The position numbers and the translations under genes were made by a program. Shown here one piece after another: positions 8,913 to 18,590 of a DNA stretch of 25,342 nucleotides (its first letter is position 1; every line of letters starts with the position of its first letter). The DNA comes from Priapulus caudatus (lineage: Eukaryota; Priapulida; Priapulimorpha; Priapulimorphida; Priapulidae). The stretch is from contig NW_014578882.1 in NCBI RefSeq assembly GCF_000485595.1, positions 22,478 to 47,819 on the forward strand, given 5' to 3'. The notes under the pieces are model-generated. The model did no database searches and was not told where the DNA came from. It was given only the letters and a program-made list of their open reading frames with translations.

Positions 8913-9116
8913 TCAACTGCTCTTTACTATTTTTGCTCTTTTACTCACGGCAAGACACTTTTCTGGCCCTTTTTGTAATTTGTGAACTTTTGCTAAATGG
9001 TTATCCAGCCTCTGTCCTATAGTGTGGCACAATGGGCATCGCTTAATTTGCCGTGACATTTTGGCAGAAGATTGCCGTTCTTTCTTGTTCGCCTTTATGG
9101 ATTCCATCCGACTCAT
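8913..9116 (-). CDS. C2H2-type zinc-finger N-terminal exon
   Basis: A 68-codon minus frame holds one finger of the form C-x2-C-x9-H-x4-H: RCPLCHTIGQRLDNHLAKVH. A lysine-rich start precedes it. A strong donor (GTGAGTAA) falls after EKCLA at about 8952. An AG within the next 55-75 bp would join it to the recombinase-like frame starting near 8892, giving a short intron. Zinc finger plus SAM-like core is a known arrangement at the N-terminus of recombinase-type proteins in aquatic invertebrate genomes, which supports reading both as one gene. Its upstream edge lies directly against the truncated Helitron helicase. Confidence 0.5.
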   Translation of the reverse strand: MSRMESIKANKKERQSSAKMSRQIKRCPLCHTIGQRLDNHLAKVHKLQKGPEKCLAVSKRAKIVKSS

Positions 9117-9134
9117 TTTATGTATTTGTGCAAA

Positions 9135-10394
9135 CTATTGATCACGTTTTTGTCGCATAATCTCGTTAAGTTTATATAGTGTAAAGTACTGTTTCCACAG
9201 ATTGACAGCAAGTGACCCACCAAATTTGTCAGGAAGGTCTTGAAATATAAATCTATTTTGGACTGGATGCAACTGAAACAGATCACCAACTACGATGACA
9301 TGAAATCCACCAATTGTTGTGCACAAACCACCACCTTGTTACTGCCTTTAAGCTCTTGTAACCGGAGATGTACTAATCAAAACATACAATTTCCAACCAT
9401 GCTTATCTCATCAATGATCACAACTTGCACATTTTGATATTTTGTTCGATAAGTATTGCAAATGTCAGCGTTCAGTGGTTTATAATCTAGACTCTTGTTT
9501 GGCTGAATTTTCAAACTGCCATGTATTGTTGAACCTTTTACTAGATATACAGCTTTGCCAGTTGGAGCTAATATAAGGACTCGGCTATTTTCTGGATTAT
9601 CACCGGCACGACAGAAATATCTCGTTAAAACCTGATACAGAGCTTTGAGGACAAGACTTGCCAGTTCCAGCACCACCATGTAGAAATGCAAATAACTGAT
9701 CATTCTTTGTTTTTAGTGCATGCAGTACGTGACACACAAATTCTGATTGTTTCATGTTTAGGAACTGTAAAAGCTGTCCGTAATTGTTATCAGGAAGTAA
9801 ACCACCTAAGAATCCAATACTGTCGGGGTTATATCGATGGTATATATCAAGGTCCAAGCCAATATCATAAACCGTCTGATTTTCAGGGCGATCAGGATTA
9901 AAGAACATATATATCTCCTGCTCTCTTTTGAACCTTGCTGCATGCCTTTGTAGTTCTTGGTGTTGTGTACTTGGTGCAATGTCGTCATCATTTTCATGAT
10001 TATCATTTATGCAGACTGCAATGCTGCTTCTAAATCTTCTAGGTGAGCTTCATATTGTTTTCGTTTAGTCTGTAGAGCAATTTTGACGTGATTGTAGTGA
10101 TCCTGGCAAGTGTCAGTCTGCTTTCAAGTCACGTTCTTCATTTCGCCAACAGTGATGCAACATCAATCTTTCCCAACAAAAGTTTTCAGGGTCGTTTACT
10201 TCATTGAAATTGACAAATCTGATCACTTTCGGGTTTGTTCGCTGACGGAATTTAACTCTGTTCTTGGAAGTGAAGTTGATCATATTGCAAAGATCATGAT
10301 CATGAGTTATGTGTGTATTGACCTGATCATCATCTTCATCGTCATCGTAGTTATCCAAATATTCTGCTTTGGTTGTTTTATTAGGAAATGTCAC
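9135..10394 (-). pseudogene. Helitron helicase (Pif1-like) part, frameshifted and truncated
   Basis: Continues from the Rep region. A linker (VIRFVNFNEVNDPENF, then LMLHHCWRNEE) matches the conserved Rep-helicase connector of Helitrons. Then FFNPDRPENQTVYDIGLDLD leads into the helicase: NMKQSEFVCHVLHAL, Walker A GGAGTGKS (9654-9677), RVLILAPTGKAVYLVKGSTI, Walker B VVIIDEISMVGN, motif III VIVVGDLFQLHPVQN and LYKLNEIMRQKRDQ. At least three frame changes occur (about 9655, 9370 and 9910-10010). The frame stops at 9135, right after the MRQ segment, so helicase motifs IV-VI are lost. In a live element this enzyme unwinds DNA during rolling-circle transposition; this copy cannot. Confidence 0.85.
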
Positions 10395-11442
10395 ATCGAT
10401 TTGTGAAACGAAGTCTGCAAGGCACTATCGTTCAAAACACTTAGGCCTGTTTGCATAAACTTGAAGAGGACCTCCTATTCCTGTATCAGTGGAGTGCTTA
10501 GGCAGTCGTTTCACTGCGTCTTCATCTTTGAGTAGTAATGTCCTGTCATTTGGATGAGCAGTATGAATGAATATTATGTCTCGTGATGCTCTTGTTACTG
10601 GTAGTTGTACGACTAAGAAGCATGCCTAAGAAGTAGTTTATGACCAATATGTCGGACTTGTTCTTTCGGATTCATGTTGTTGTTGTCTCTTGCTTCTTTG
10701 CAAGCGTCAGCTAGTAGCATACTTACATTTGATTTGGACTTACTCATGTAATCTGCTATGTATACTGCACAAGCATATGCATCCAATACAAACTGTATAT
10801 CATGATTTGCTCGCCAAGCTCCTAGTAGGTGTTTCATGTACGGGTTGATTCTAATTTCAGCTGGTGTTCTTTTCAGGAAGACCTTCGCTTGTTTTAAGGA
10901 ACTTCTGACAGATTTTATGTATTCTGTTTCAGACATTTTTAACTTTTCTAGTAATTGCTGAAATGTTATATTTTCACCATATCCCCTATCATTGAGCATC
11001 TCGAATTTCGTCATGTTTTTTTTTATACACGTCAAGATACTCTTCATCACTATCTAAGGGTTGTAGAATCATTGTACACGGGATTGGTTTGATAGGGAAA
11101 CCAAATCTACAAAGTGGTTTTTTGCTCTGTTTCTTGCAAGTTTTGGAATGCTTATGCGTCTGTAAATCGAGAAATGATTCATCTTCATTACTAACATCTC
11201 TAGAGCAAGAAATATATTTTGTGATGAATTCTGTAATATCATCAGGGGATGACTTTTCGACAGTTGGAGCATTATCTATCCACAATAAATCATGGACATG
11301 TGGACTGCCTCTCTGCTGAAATTCCTATCTGATAAAGCAATTGAGAATTTTTTCCAAGTGCTGCGCAGCTCCTTTTCAGCAAGTCATTGAAGAATGTTTG
11401 TACTCTATGACAAAAGAAGCGTGCACATGTTACTGGATCAAA
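10395..11442 (-). pseudogene. Helitron Rep (HUH endonuclease) part
   Basis: Family hallmarks in order: DPVTCARFFCHRVQTFFNDL; the HUH nuclease motif SPHVHDLLWIDNAP (His codons within 11292-11300); KHSKTCKK and CRFGFPIKPIPCTMILQPLD; then EIRINPYMKHLLGAWRANHD; and the catalytic two-tyrosine motif YIADYMSKS, with Tyr codons at 10760-10762 and 10748-10750. The Rep nicks and joins single strands in rolling-circle transposition. Both catalytic motifs are preserved in sequence, but one-base frame breaks occur at about 11325 and near 11030, and an in-frame TAG lies at 10425-10427 within FER*CLADF. The N-terminus is cut off at 11443 by another repeat. A relatively recent relic. Confidence 0.88.
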
Positions 11443-11488
11443 ATCATTTCAAACATAAATAATACATAAATAGTTCATCACATCGAGC
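11443..11488. repeat. Third copy of the CA-rich repeat's right end
   Basis: Bases from atcatttcaaacataaataa through the following aaatagtt and atcgagc match 12708-12752 closely, and the first 28 bases match 2854-2880. The Helitron reading frame stops exactly where this piece begins, so it marks an insertion or deletion junction. Confidence 0.75.
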
Positions 11489-12170
11489 CAGTATAGTTAC
11501 ATTTTTTATTGATACTCATGTTTCAATATTTTATGTCAAGGTCAATTTCATTCATTACAATAGTGAAAACGTGCCAGTACGATAATCAAATGTGATATTC
11601 AAACGTCAAAGTTAATGCAGAAAAGAAAAAAACAACGACGCTTGCTGCATAACAACTTCCTCCCGTCTTTGCGTTCACATCACCCTACTTCTGTACGTTT
11701 CTAGCTCGACTTTGCCCTCGTCACACCTTGCTCTCCCGAGTCTTTTCCATCCATCTACACTGTTCCTCCTCACAAATTCCATCAACATTTCTTTTCCCAT
11801 CGTCTCTTTTTATACGTTTTCCGAACGAATACGTTTTATCGACGAACAATAAAGGCTTTACCGAACACGACCTATTAAAGTTTCCCGTACAAACCTGCCG
11901 GCGACCGACATTATATAATCAAAACCAGCCCGGTCAACGACCAGCCGATTTCACCGCTACCCCATCCGTTGTCCCGTACTTGCTATGTGAAAGCAAACGT
12001 TCTCTAACGTGCTTCAGATTTCACACTCACACGAATACCTACATGTTCTCAGGCCTAGTGACGCACACCAGACGGTCTCCCTACCTAGCTGCTTATGTAA
12101 TTGATACTAGCCGGGTCAACGCCCGATCGCTTGCGCACGCATCTAGCCAACTCGCCCACTCTCACTCATT
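11489..12170. other. No supported gene; degenerate internal repeats
   Basis: A 168-codon plus frame covers 11728-12231 but has no family motif and a biased composition. Two similar blocks (around 11893-11950 and 12085-12135) share attatataatc / cttatgtaattg and cc(c)ggtcaacg, and resemble 2058-2100. This suggests repeat DNA and not a gene. Confidence 0.4.
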
Positions 12171-12741
12171 ATACGCCACAATTCAAAGATTCTTTATTTA
12201 CCCTCTGCCCACCCTGATTTTTGACGTTAGGTAGCTACGCAGATATTAGTTTTTTCTCAGGTAAAGAGATGAACTAAGCTATTGGTACTTAATTAGGAAA
12301 TGAGTGTATCTATCTTGACTATATACATCTGCGATTCTGCGTACCGTTTAAATATATGCCGCCACTAAATGATAGTGAGAGATAAATGTGTGTAGGCATT
12401 CTATAATTTAATGCACAGATATCGAAGGCACTTGATCATGTCTAACCAAGTAGTGTATTTATAGTTTCTATCTAACTATACATATATATACCTACTGTGT
12501 AACTATATGTTGTGTACACGCTCGCATGCACCGACACACACAAACACGCACACACATTCCAACACACGCACACACGCACGCATGCACACACATACATATA
12601 CATTGACACGCACGCGCTCGCGCGCACGCACGCACGCACACGCACAGGACACACACATACACAAATACACGCGCGCGCGTGTCTATATCATTTGTGAAGC
12701 TACATACATCATTTCAAACATAAATAATACATAAATAGTTA
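12171..12741. repeat. CA-rich dispersed repeat, copy B
   Basis: Aligns with 2324-2886 in the same orientation, with about the same landmarks and a similar CA/CG tract (12530-12680). It contains a small insertion relative to copy A (gattctgc near 12333). Frames on either strand through the CA tract are simple-sequence artefacts. Confidence 0.85.
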
Positions 12742-13848
12742 ATGATATCGAGCGTGATCCACAGTGATAGACTGCAAGCTAGGCGACTCGTTCCGGACGC
12801 GTACCGAGTGAGAACATTGAAACCTCTTACTAATTCATTCTTCTCTAAAAATATCATTGTCGCCATACTCTTCACGTGTCTTTGTATGACTTATCGTATC
12901 GTATTTATAGTATCTATAATGTAATCATCGTAAAGATCATACAAGTTCTTTCATATTCATACATATTTCATATATATATATTAATATTATNNNNNNNNNN
13001 NNNNNNNNNNNNNNNTATCGCGCCCGACCCCCACCACAACATAAACAAACAAGTGCCGCATAGGCGACAGCGCCTCATTCTAACGTCTACTGCGGTGACT
13101 CTGTGCGTGGAGTGGAGGGATTCTAGTAAACCCTGTTAGTCCCAAATGTGTTCACATACACGTCGAAAACAGTGGAATGCACAGGGCTGGTATCAGGAAC
13201 CTTCTCAAAAGAATGTTCGTTGGGATCGTTATGAAAGTTGCCACGAGATGGCGCGTACGTTTAAGTGTCTTCAGATTAAAGATGGAAGCTCCCATCATTC
13301 GTAGTAGCAACAACTATTTGCAAGACAGAATAGGTAAGCACTCATCCATTTACCTACGCAAGCCTACAGGCTGCAAATTGCAATAGAGAGCTGGCCCACT
13401 GCAACCAATTAATGCAGGCAAAAACTGCCCCAACACATGCACAGCCACTGGCAGTGGCATACCGTGGTTACAGCCATGTAACATACTGACAGTAACAGAA
13501 TGACATAGAAATTATACGATTTAAGGAATATACACCTTCTTTAACCAAATTTAGCTTTTAAAATTTCACTGTGACATTGTAGCCTCATACATCCAGGCAT
13601 GTATAGATTCTACTAGCAAACCCGGCAGTCAAATTCTTTCTAACAGACAGTCAACAAATCCAAGTTTAACCCTCCTCTTGAGGGTCAAAAGGTTATCGGA
13701 CACTTACTCTTCGCATGTCAGCAGAAGGGACATTTCATGGTCCTTTCAATAAGCCATAAAAATGCTAGTCACCGCTGAAACAAAAAAGTTTTTCAATCGC
13801 TCCGTCAGACCATGTCCTCAGAAAATGTCTAAAAATCTGCCCTGTGCC
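12742..13848. other. No supported gene; includes an assembly gap
   Basis: AT-rich, with a TA run just before the gap. Frames at 12876-13139 and 13177-13386 show no protein motif, and the first crosses the Ns. Nothing else recognised. Confidence 0.4.
12991..13015. other. Assembly gap (25 N)
   Basis: Exactly 25 undetermined bases between an AT-rich run and GC-richer sequence. The fixed small size suggests a nominal gap of unknown real length, so linkage across it depends on the scaffolding. Confidence 0.98.
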
Positions 13849-14238
13849 TTTGACCTGTGACCTCCAATTTCGGCACAGTGATGGCTTTTCCTACCATGAT
13901 GCTATACACCGACTATCACGAGCCTAGGTCGAGCCGTTTAGATTTGTGCCGCAATTCTGCATTTCCCCCTATACCTTAAGTTAAGGAGTGAATGTTCCCC
14001 CTTCTTTTACACCTCTTGACCTTTGACCTTTGACCCCAGCTTCGACATCCCAACTCGTTTTGACGATCCCCCCCAATGTGCCGAATATCGTGACCGTACG
14101 TCGAGCGGTTAAGATTTGTGCCCAACTGTTGACGGACGCACGACGGACGATGCGACGGACGATCAAGCGTTTCTACAAGCTGCCATCTGACTATGTCAGA
14201 TGAGCTAACAAGAGCCGCAGAGCGGCTGAGCTCATCTG
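13849..14238. repeat. Diverged tandem repeat ending in a hairpin
   Basis: Two related units share tgacct-t/gtgacct(cc), then tatc(a/g)(c/t)ga-c, (ac)gtcgagc(c/g)gtt and agatttgtgcc; they start near 13849 and 14009. A run of gacgga units follows at 14135-14160. The right end has two overlapping inverted repeats: catctgac/gtcagatg (14184-14202) and cagatgagct/agctcatctg (14197-14238), with an inner agccgc/gcggct. The design resembles short non-autonomous repeats common in marine invertebrates. Confidence 0.6.
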
Positions 14239-14439
14239 GGGTCTGTTGCTACGGTTATAAACTTCAGTCGTGCGTAGTGACACATTTGTTAGGCGCAGAT
14301 ATGCAGATACGCAGTTGCACACTATCTCTCACCATGCGATTTTGGTTTAGTTTATTAAATGACATTTGTGTCATAGATTCACAGCTATCTATTTTTATCT
14401 TAGCTCCAAGAAACGGTATTGCTAGGGTTAGAATACCCT

Positions 14440-14486
14440 ATTATTATTATTTATTATTATTATTATTTATTATTATTATTATTATA
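14440..14486. repeat. TTA microsatellite
   Basis: Imperfect (TTA)n run with two TTTA interruptions. Confidence 0.95.
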
Positions 14487-14916
14487 TTGACGTTAGTCAC
14501 ACAGCCTGGTCGGGTTATTTTTATCTATGAATGAATATGATGACGTATGCAGAATATCAAAGACGTATGCAGTTCGCATGTGCTGTGGAAGGCGCTGCGC
14601 TATCGTCCACGTGTACGAAGCAGAACTGGAGGATGGAGCAGCGCGTTTCACAGCGGTGGTGTGGCGGTACGCCAACAATGATAAGTGCGAACCACCTTAG
14701 CAACTCGACATCTATTTATACGACGCTCACTGCCGTTATAGTAGTACAGTGACTCACGGGCGTGATAGTAAATCGAGTCAGGCAGTGTACGGTTAGATGG
14801 TGTGGCGCGATGCGTGACACTATGTGTGGGCGCGATAGTGGGCGTGTTCTAAAAAAGTTCTAGCCAATGACGTTCGCCACCCGCAGACGCTCTCGCACTG
14901 ACGAACGCATGCACGC
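14487..14916. other. No recognised feature
   Basis: Short frames on both strands at 14493-14752 lack motifs. Bases 14750-14880 are GC-richer with repeated gcgatagt/gggcgtg phrases. Nothing named. Confidence 0.35.
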
Positions 14917-14984
14917 CACTGATCTCTATAATATAATCAATTTCAATATCAAATAATCAATCGATTATATTATAGAGATTAGTG
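14917..14984. repeat. Long near-perfect inverted repeat (hairpin)
   Basis: Arms 14917-14938 (cactgatctctataatataa...) and 14963-14984 are complementary over 22 bp with one mismatch, separated by a 24-bp AT-rich loop. Weaker pairing (gcacgc / gatgcacg) extends a few bases outward. It could be a small MITE or, if transcribed, a precursor-like hairpin. Confidence 0.8.
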
Positions 14985-15446
14985 ATGCACGCACGTAGAC
15001 CGAGAGGAAGAGAGAGAAAGACAGTTTATGTGCGTTAGTTAAACATGAATTGAATGATAATAAAACGGAAATGACATGATTAGTTATAGTGATCTTTAAT
15101 GGTCACATGTTGTTGCTCATGACGAGAATAGTTCTACTAAAAAGATAATTGTCGTAGTCAGAATGAAGAATGTACATTTACTGAAACGTGCGTCAAATAC
15201 GACCTCGTTCGATCTACATTTTCAAAAGTTTCTGGGGGGAGGAACCTCAAACTCGCTTCCTGTGTGCGTACACATTCATAATACGACCCTGGAAATGCTA
15301 TGAATATGTATGGAGTGTTCTGAATATATAGTAGCCCTCATCTAGTTTGACAATGTTCTCACGTTGACCTTTGTCTAGCATGTCTTCTGCTGTGAACGTT
15401 TGACCTTTGTTCTGACATCGTCTTAGCGCTAGAAAAACTTTATCCG
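14985..15446. other. No gene; possible DNA-transposon end near 15215-15260
   Basis: The phrase tttctggggggaggaacctc resembles terminal-region sequence I associate with hAT/ZMYM-type elements, but this cannot be confirmed here. Several ttgacctttg phrases lie at 15362-15410. Confidence 0.25.
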
Positions 15447-15677
15447 TTATTTGTTTAATATGAGTTTTTTTGAGCTTGTAAAAGATGTTTGGAATACAGA
15501 TCGAGTAAATGCAGCATCACTCAGCTGTTGACTTTCTACAGATGTGAATGGAGAGGGAGCAAATAGTCCTGGATCTGTCAGGGCTGACCCAACCTCTTCA
15601 GCATATGCCAGGGCAGCTGTTTCCGCACACGGAAAATCAACTGGTGTCACAGTGGTGTTCTTCTTGTTTACGGCCAT
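15447..15677 (-). other. Open frame of unknown function, 76 codons
   Basis: The minus frame starts MAVNKKNTTVTPVDFPCAET and ends SSKKLILNK. Its composition is protein-like (AETAALAYAEEVGSALTD) but no family or motif was recognised. It may be a fragment of a transposon protein; it may also be chance. Confidence 0.25.
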
Positions 15678-15898
15678 ACTATTTGGGATTCCGCATCCTG
15701 AATGGTGGAAGGAAACCCGTATAGTGGCCGGCTGTTTAAATCGTCACAAATCGACTGGAAGATAATGTGATAATGAAACCTGTCTAACTACTATATCCTC
15801 TCACATTATAACTCGTACACCATGTATGTCATAGATATGGTACATGTATGTACTAAATGAACAAATCTACTCAATGCAGAATGTTTTTACATTTGTAC

Positions 15899-16067
15899 CT
15901 GAAATTCTGTGGCAGTTCCATGTGTTGACGCAACTCTCCACACCAATTTTAGCCACCTGCAGAATGAGACTGGAGATGCATGGGTCCGAGAGATCTAGTG
16001 CTTCTTGGTCCACCATTTCAACTAGGGCTGGTTTTAGTGGGTAGTTGACCCTGTTGTTGATTTCAGG
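15899..16067 (-). pseudogene. Integrase-type transposase exon fragment
   Basis: The minus frame reads EINNRVNYPLKPALVEMVDQ, then LILQVAKIGVESCVNTWNCH, and ends at donor GTACAA (exon end 15899). The pattern N-x-R-V-N-Y-P-L-K ... V-A-x-x-G-V ... W-N-x-H recurs in unclassified invertebrate and fish proteins with an integrase core. There it lies C-terminal to the catalytic region. A TGA occurs just upstream in frame (about 16070), so only this exon-sized piece remains. Confidence 0.5.
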
Positions 16068-16797
16068 TCACATCCTCTCAACTATCAGATTCTATAATCA
16101 CACAAATTACAGCACATTTCCTGCAGCAAAAGTTGGTATTCTGTTAGATAGTTTTGAACGATATATCATAAATTTGACTATTACAATAGTAAAGTTGAAT
16201 ATAATATCACTGCTCCATATCACTACAGAGAGTTACTACACATTCACACTCTACAAAAACGTGTACAATGGTTTCTACACAAGATTAACATAATGAGCAT
16301 GAATTATTATCTTTAATTTTCACCATAGTAAGATATTTGTTTGTTGGTATAATTCTTTTCAGTATCTTAAATTGAAAGTATCTAAGCTTAGCTACCAGTG
16401 TAACATTAAAGGGGAGTTTATAATTTTTTTTCGCTAAAAAAACATGTTATTGCTTCATCATCAATAAAATTTCACGCATCTTCCTGTCTGCAATATTTAC
16501 TAACCCAGGACAGTTTTAAACTGGATATAAATATATTCATGTCAATCATTCTTAAACCTCCTTCCTCATATCATAAAGCCATAGTCCATAATAGAGATTA
16601 TTATCGCAATTATAGACTCGTGATATATGTTTCTAAATATATATATGTTAGTTCCAAACTCAATTCGCAAATTTATTTCAGATATAACGACAACCTTTTA
16701 ACGAAATTAGCTACCAGTATGTATTGCACTTTATCATTTTTTCCGGTAATTCCTTTAGATCACTGTCATACAACTTCAGACTAGGTGCTACAACAAT
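16068..16797. other. AT-rich stretch without a supported gene
   Basis: Several short plus-strand frames are rich in Ile, Tyr and Asn, as expected from AT-rich non-coding DNA. No repeat unit was seen within it. Confidence 0.4.
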
Positions 16798-16821
16798 TAG
16801 CGAAATAATCACAGAGACGTG
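16798..16821. repeat. 24-bp sequence shared with 2880-2903
   Basis: Identical 24-mer at the truncated end of the LINE reverse transcriptase. Its presence at an element edge in both places suggests a terminal sequence or a preferred junction. Confidence 0.85.
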
Positions 16822-17260
16822 AGACGTCATCACTTAACATGTCTACGAATTGGGCTGTTTTCGAAGCCATGGCGCAATGTGTACCAGATTTAAGTGTACA
16901 GCATATCGAAACACCCAAATCACGCTCCATGTCTACAGCCTCTAATTTGGCTCCATTCATCTCGTATTTGTGTCGTGGGTTGTTCCATCCTATATGGAGA
17001 ATTTTGCATTTTTCAACGTTAAATAACATCCGCCACTTTTGCGACCAAGCAAACATCAGATGTAAGTCCTGCTGCAATGTCTGTGCATCTCTGTCATTGC
17101 CGATTTTGTTTACAGCTTTAGTGTCATCTGCAAATTTAAATATCTGGCTGCTTACCCCGATGTCTATATTGTTTATGTATATCAGGAATAGCATTGGACC
17201 TAGCAACTCGCAGCCCAATAAACTAGAAGGGCAATCACGTGACTTTTGGCTTGCAACCAA
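16822..17260 (-). pseudogene. CR1/L2-like LINE reverse transcriptase fragment
   Basis: The minus frame carries non-LTR reverse transcriptase motifs: LLGPMLFLIYINNID (motif before the catalytic box), IFKFADDTKAVNKIG (catalytic FADD, intact), WSQKWRMLFNVEKCKILHI (thumb-entry motif), and ERDLGVSICCTLKSGTHC. This order is standard for CR1/Jockey-type LINEs. The fragment is 5' truncated just before the LGP motif (degenerate GCELLGP in place of the usual QGSVLGP). It is cut after SKTAQF, before the rest of the C-terminus. No endonuclease domain and no 3' tail are present. Confidence 0.85.
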
Positions 17261-17335
17261 TAATATTTCAGGCTGCGATATTGCCTGGAGGTTCTGTCCC
17301 CATAAACACTGTGTACTCCACTACACAACAAGCTG

Positions 17336-17611
17336 TGTTTACGTTTATAATTATGGATGTATTGTGAGTACATCAGGTTATATTGTGAGAGAAAGGAACG
17401 GGAACAAAGTTTCTTTATGCAAATTGCCTAATTGCGGTCATAAATTGCCTGGGTTTCGCTCCCTGTACGGTGTACGGCGTGTACCCGAGTTCACACCTAA
17501 TTCGAAATTGTGTTTACGTTTACATCGTAAGTGCATACGCTTCTGAGAGAAAAGCCCAGGAATAAAAGTCATGAATCCAAATTGCCTATTCACTGTCATA
17601 ATTGAATATTA
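17336..17611. repeat. Two degenerate tandem units of about 160-175 bp
   Basis: gtgtttacgttta occurs near 17336 and 17510; caaattgcctaattgcggtcataaatt near 17420 is echoed by caaattgcctattcactgtcataatt near 17578; and gagagaaa precedes each. The units have diverged in length and sequence. Confidence 0.6.
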
Positions 17612-17674
17612 GATGTTGCAGTCCGTGTGTATGAGTATGTTTCAAGGTGTATATGGAAGGATAGCCTACAGGCT

Positions 17675-17845
17675 AGTAGTACTAGTAGTAGTAACTAGTA
17701 GCACTTGCAGTAGTACTACTACTAGTAGTATTTTAATCACAAGTTACCTTCTCGCTTAACACTTCGTTCCTACATACGATGTGAAACAGTTGTACAGTTT
17801 GACGAGCTAATACTAGCAGTAGTAGTAGTAGTAATTGTAACTTGT
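17675..17845. repeat. AGT/ACT trinucleotide clusters with inverted symmetry
   Basis: (AGT)n at 17675-17700, (ACT)n then (AGT)n at 17710-17732, and (AGT)n again at 17816-17850. Because AGT and ACT runs are complementary, they can fold on each other. Confidence 0.8.
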
Positions 17846-18419
17846 AGTTGTAGTACTAATAAAAGTATTCGTAGGTGTGGATACAATTGTATCACCCTGA
17901 GTGATAGCATACCTCTGCTTATGTAACCTTGTACTTATTCGGTCAAGGTATGGGAACGGGAGCGGTCGTTGGGTAAGGGGTAACAGTTGCGTGCGACGTA
18001 AAGCAAACACAAACTAGCAACGAAACGTACCACAAACGGTTGTATTATTAGCCATATCGAGTGCGACAACAGGGTTCTCCCCAGGATGACATTGAAACAT
18101 GGGGCAACGGGGGCGGGTAAACTAGGGGTCCGGGGAATGTTGAGATCTTAGATGCTCTGTGGTGCATTCTGACGCATTTTGGGACATGTTTTGAGTTGAT
18201 TTGTTTTCTCTGATCTGGTGTGTCATTTTTTATATTTTTTTGTTTTTAAACTAGGGTTTAGGGGATATCTATGGGAGAACTTGAAGGCAACTTGTAATTT
18301 TTTCGGGCAAGTACATAAAAATGAACATAACACAAGGCATCAGTTTAGTGGATGTATCATTTATTGACATGTATTGCAATAAGCAAGATCTTTTCTGTAA
18401 AACTTCATCCACTGTGACT
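17846..18419. other. Probable 3' non-coding part of a hAT-type relic
   Basis: Downstream (minus) of the hAT-like C-terminus. The minus strand contains ccccggacccctag and ctggggagaaccctg at 18065-18145, phrases I associate with hAT/ZMYM-type element tails. No coding frame of note. Confidence 0.3.
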
Positions 18420-18590
18420 CTACTTTGTCACATCTACTCGACGCTGGCGCATGGCAGCCCAGCGGTCAACTGCCTGGTCGAATGGGAATTCTTGCCAAGG
18501 TGGCCCCTCAATTGCCAGTAGCAGCAGCGCCTCCAAAGCTGACTCACTCAGCCTCCAGTTCCTCATGTAGTTTTTGACTATGCACATGTG
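18420..18590 (-). pseudogene. hAT/ZNF862-type transposase C-terminal fragment
   Basis: The minus frame of about 56 codons reads IVKNYMRNWRLSESALEALL, LAIEGPPWQEFPFDQAVDRW and MRQRRVDVTK before a TAG at 18420-18422. The sequence 'R-L-S-x-x-x-L-x-x-L-L-x-I-x-I-E-G-P ... F-D/F-x-A-x-x-x-W' is typical of the hAT dimerisation region end in zinc-finger-containing domesticated or mobile hAT proteins. The upstream frame is closed by TAA at 18591-18593, so only the tail survives. Confidence 0.6.

Noticed and set aside
11728-12231. 168-codon plus-strand frame
   Set aside because: No motif; it overlaps degenerate repeat blocks and the start of the CA-rich repeat.
12876-13139. Frame crossing the N gap
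   Set aside because: The sequence across the gap is unknown, so the frame has no meaning.
16839-17546. 235-codon plus-strand frame
   Set aside because: It is antisense to a clear LINE reverse transcriptase on the minus strand and has no motif of its own.
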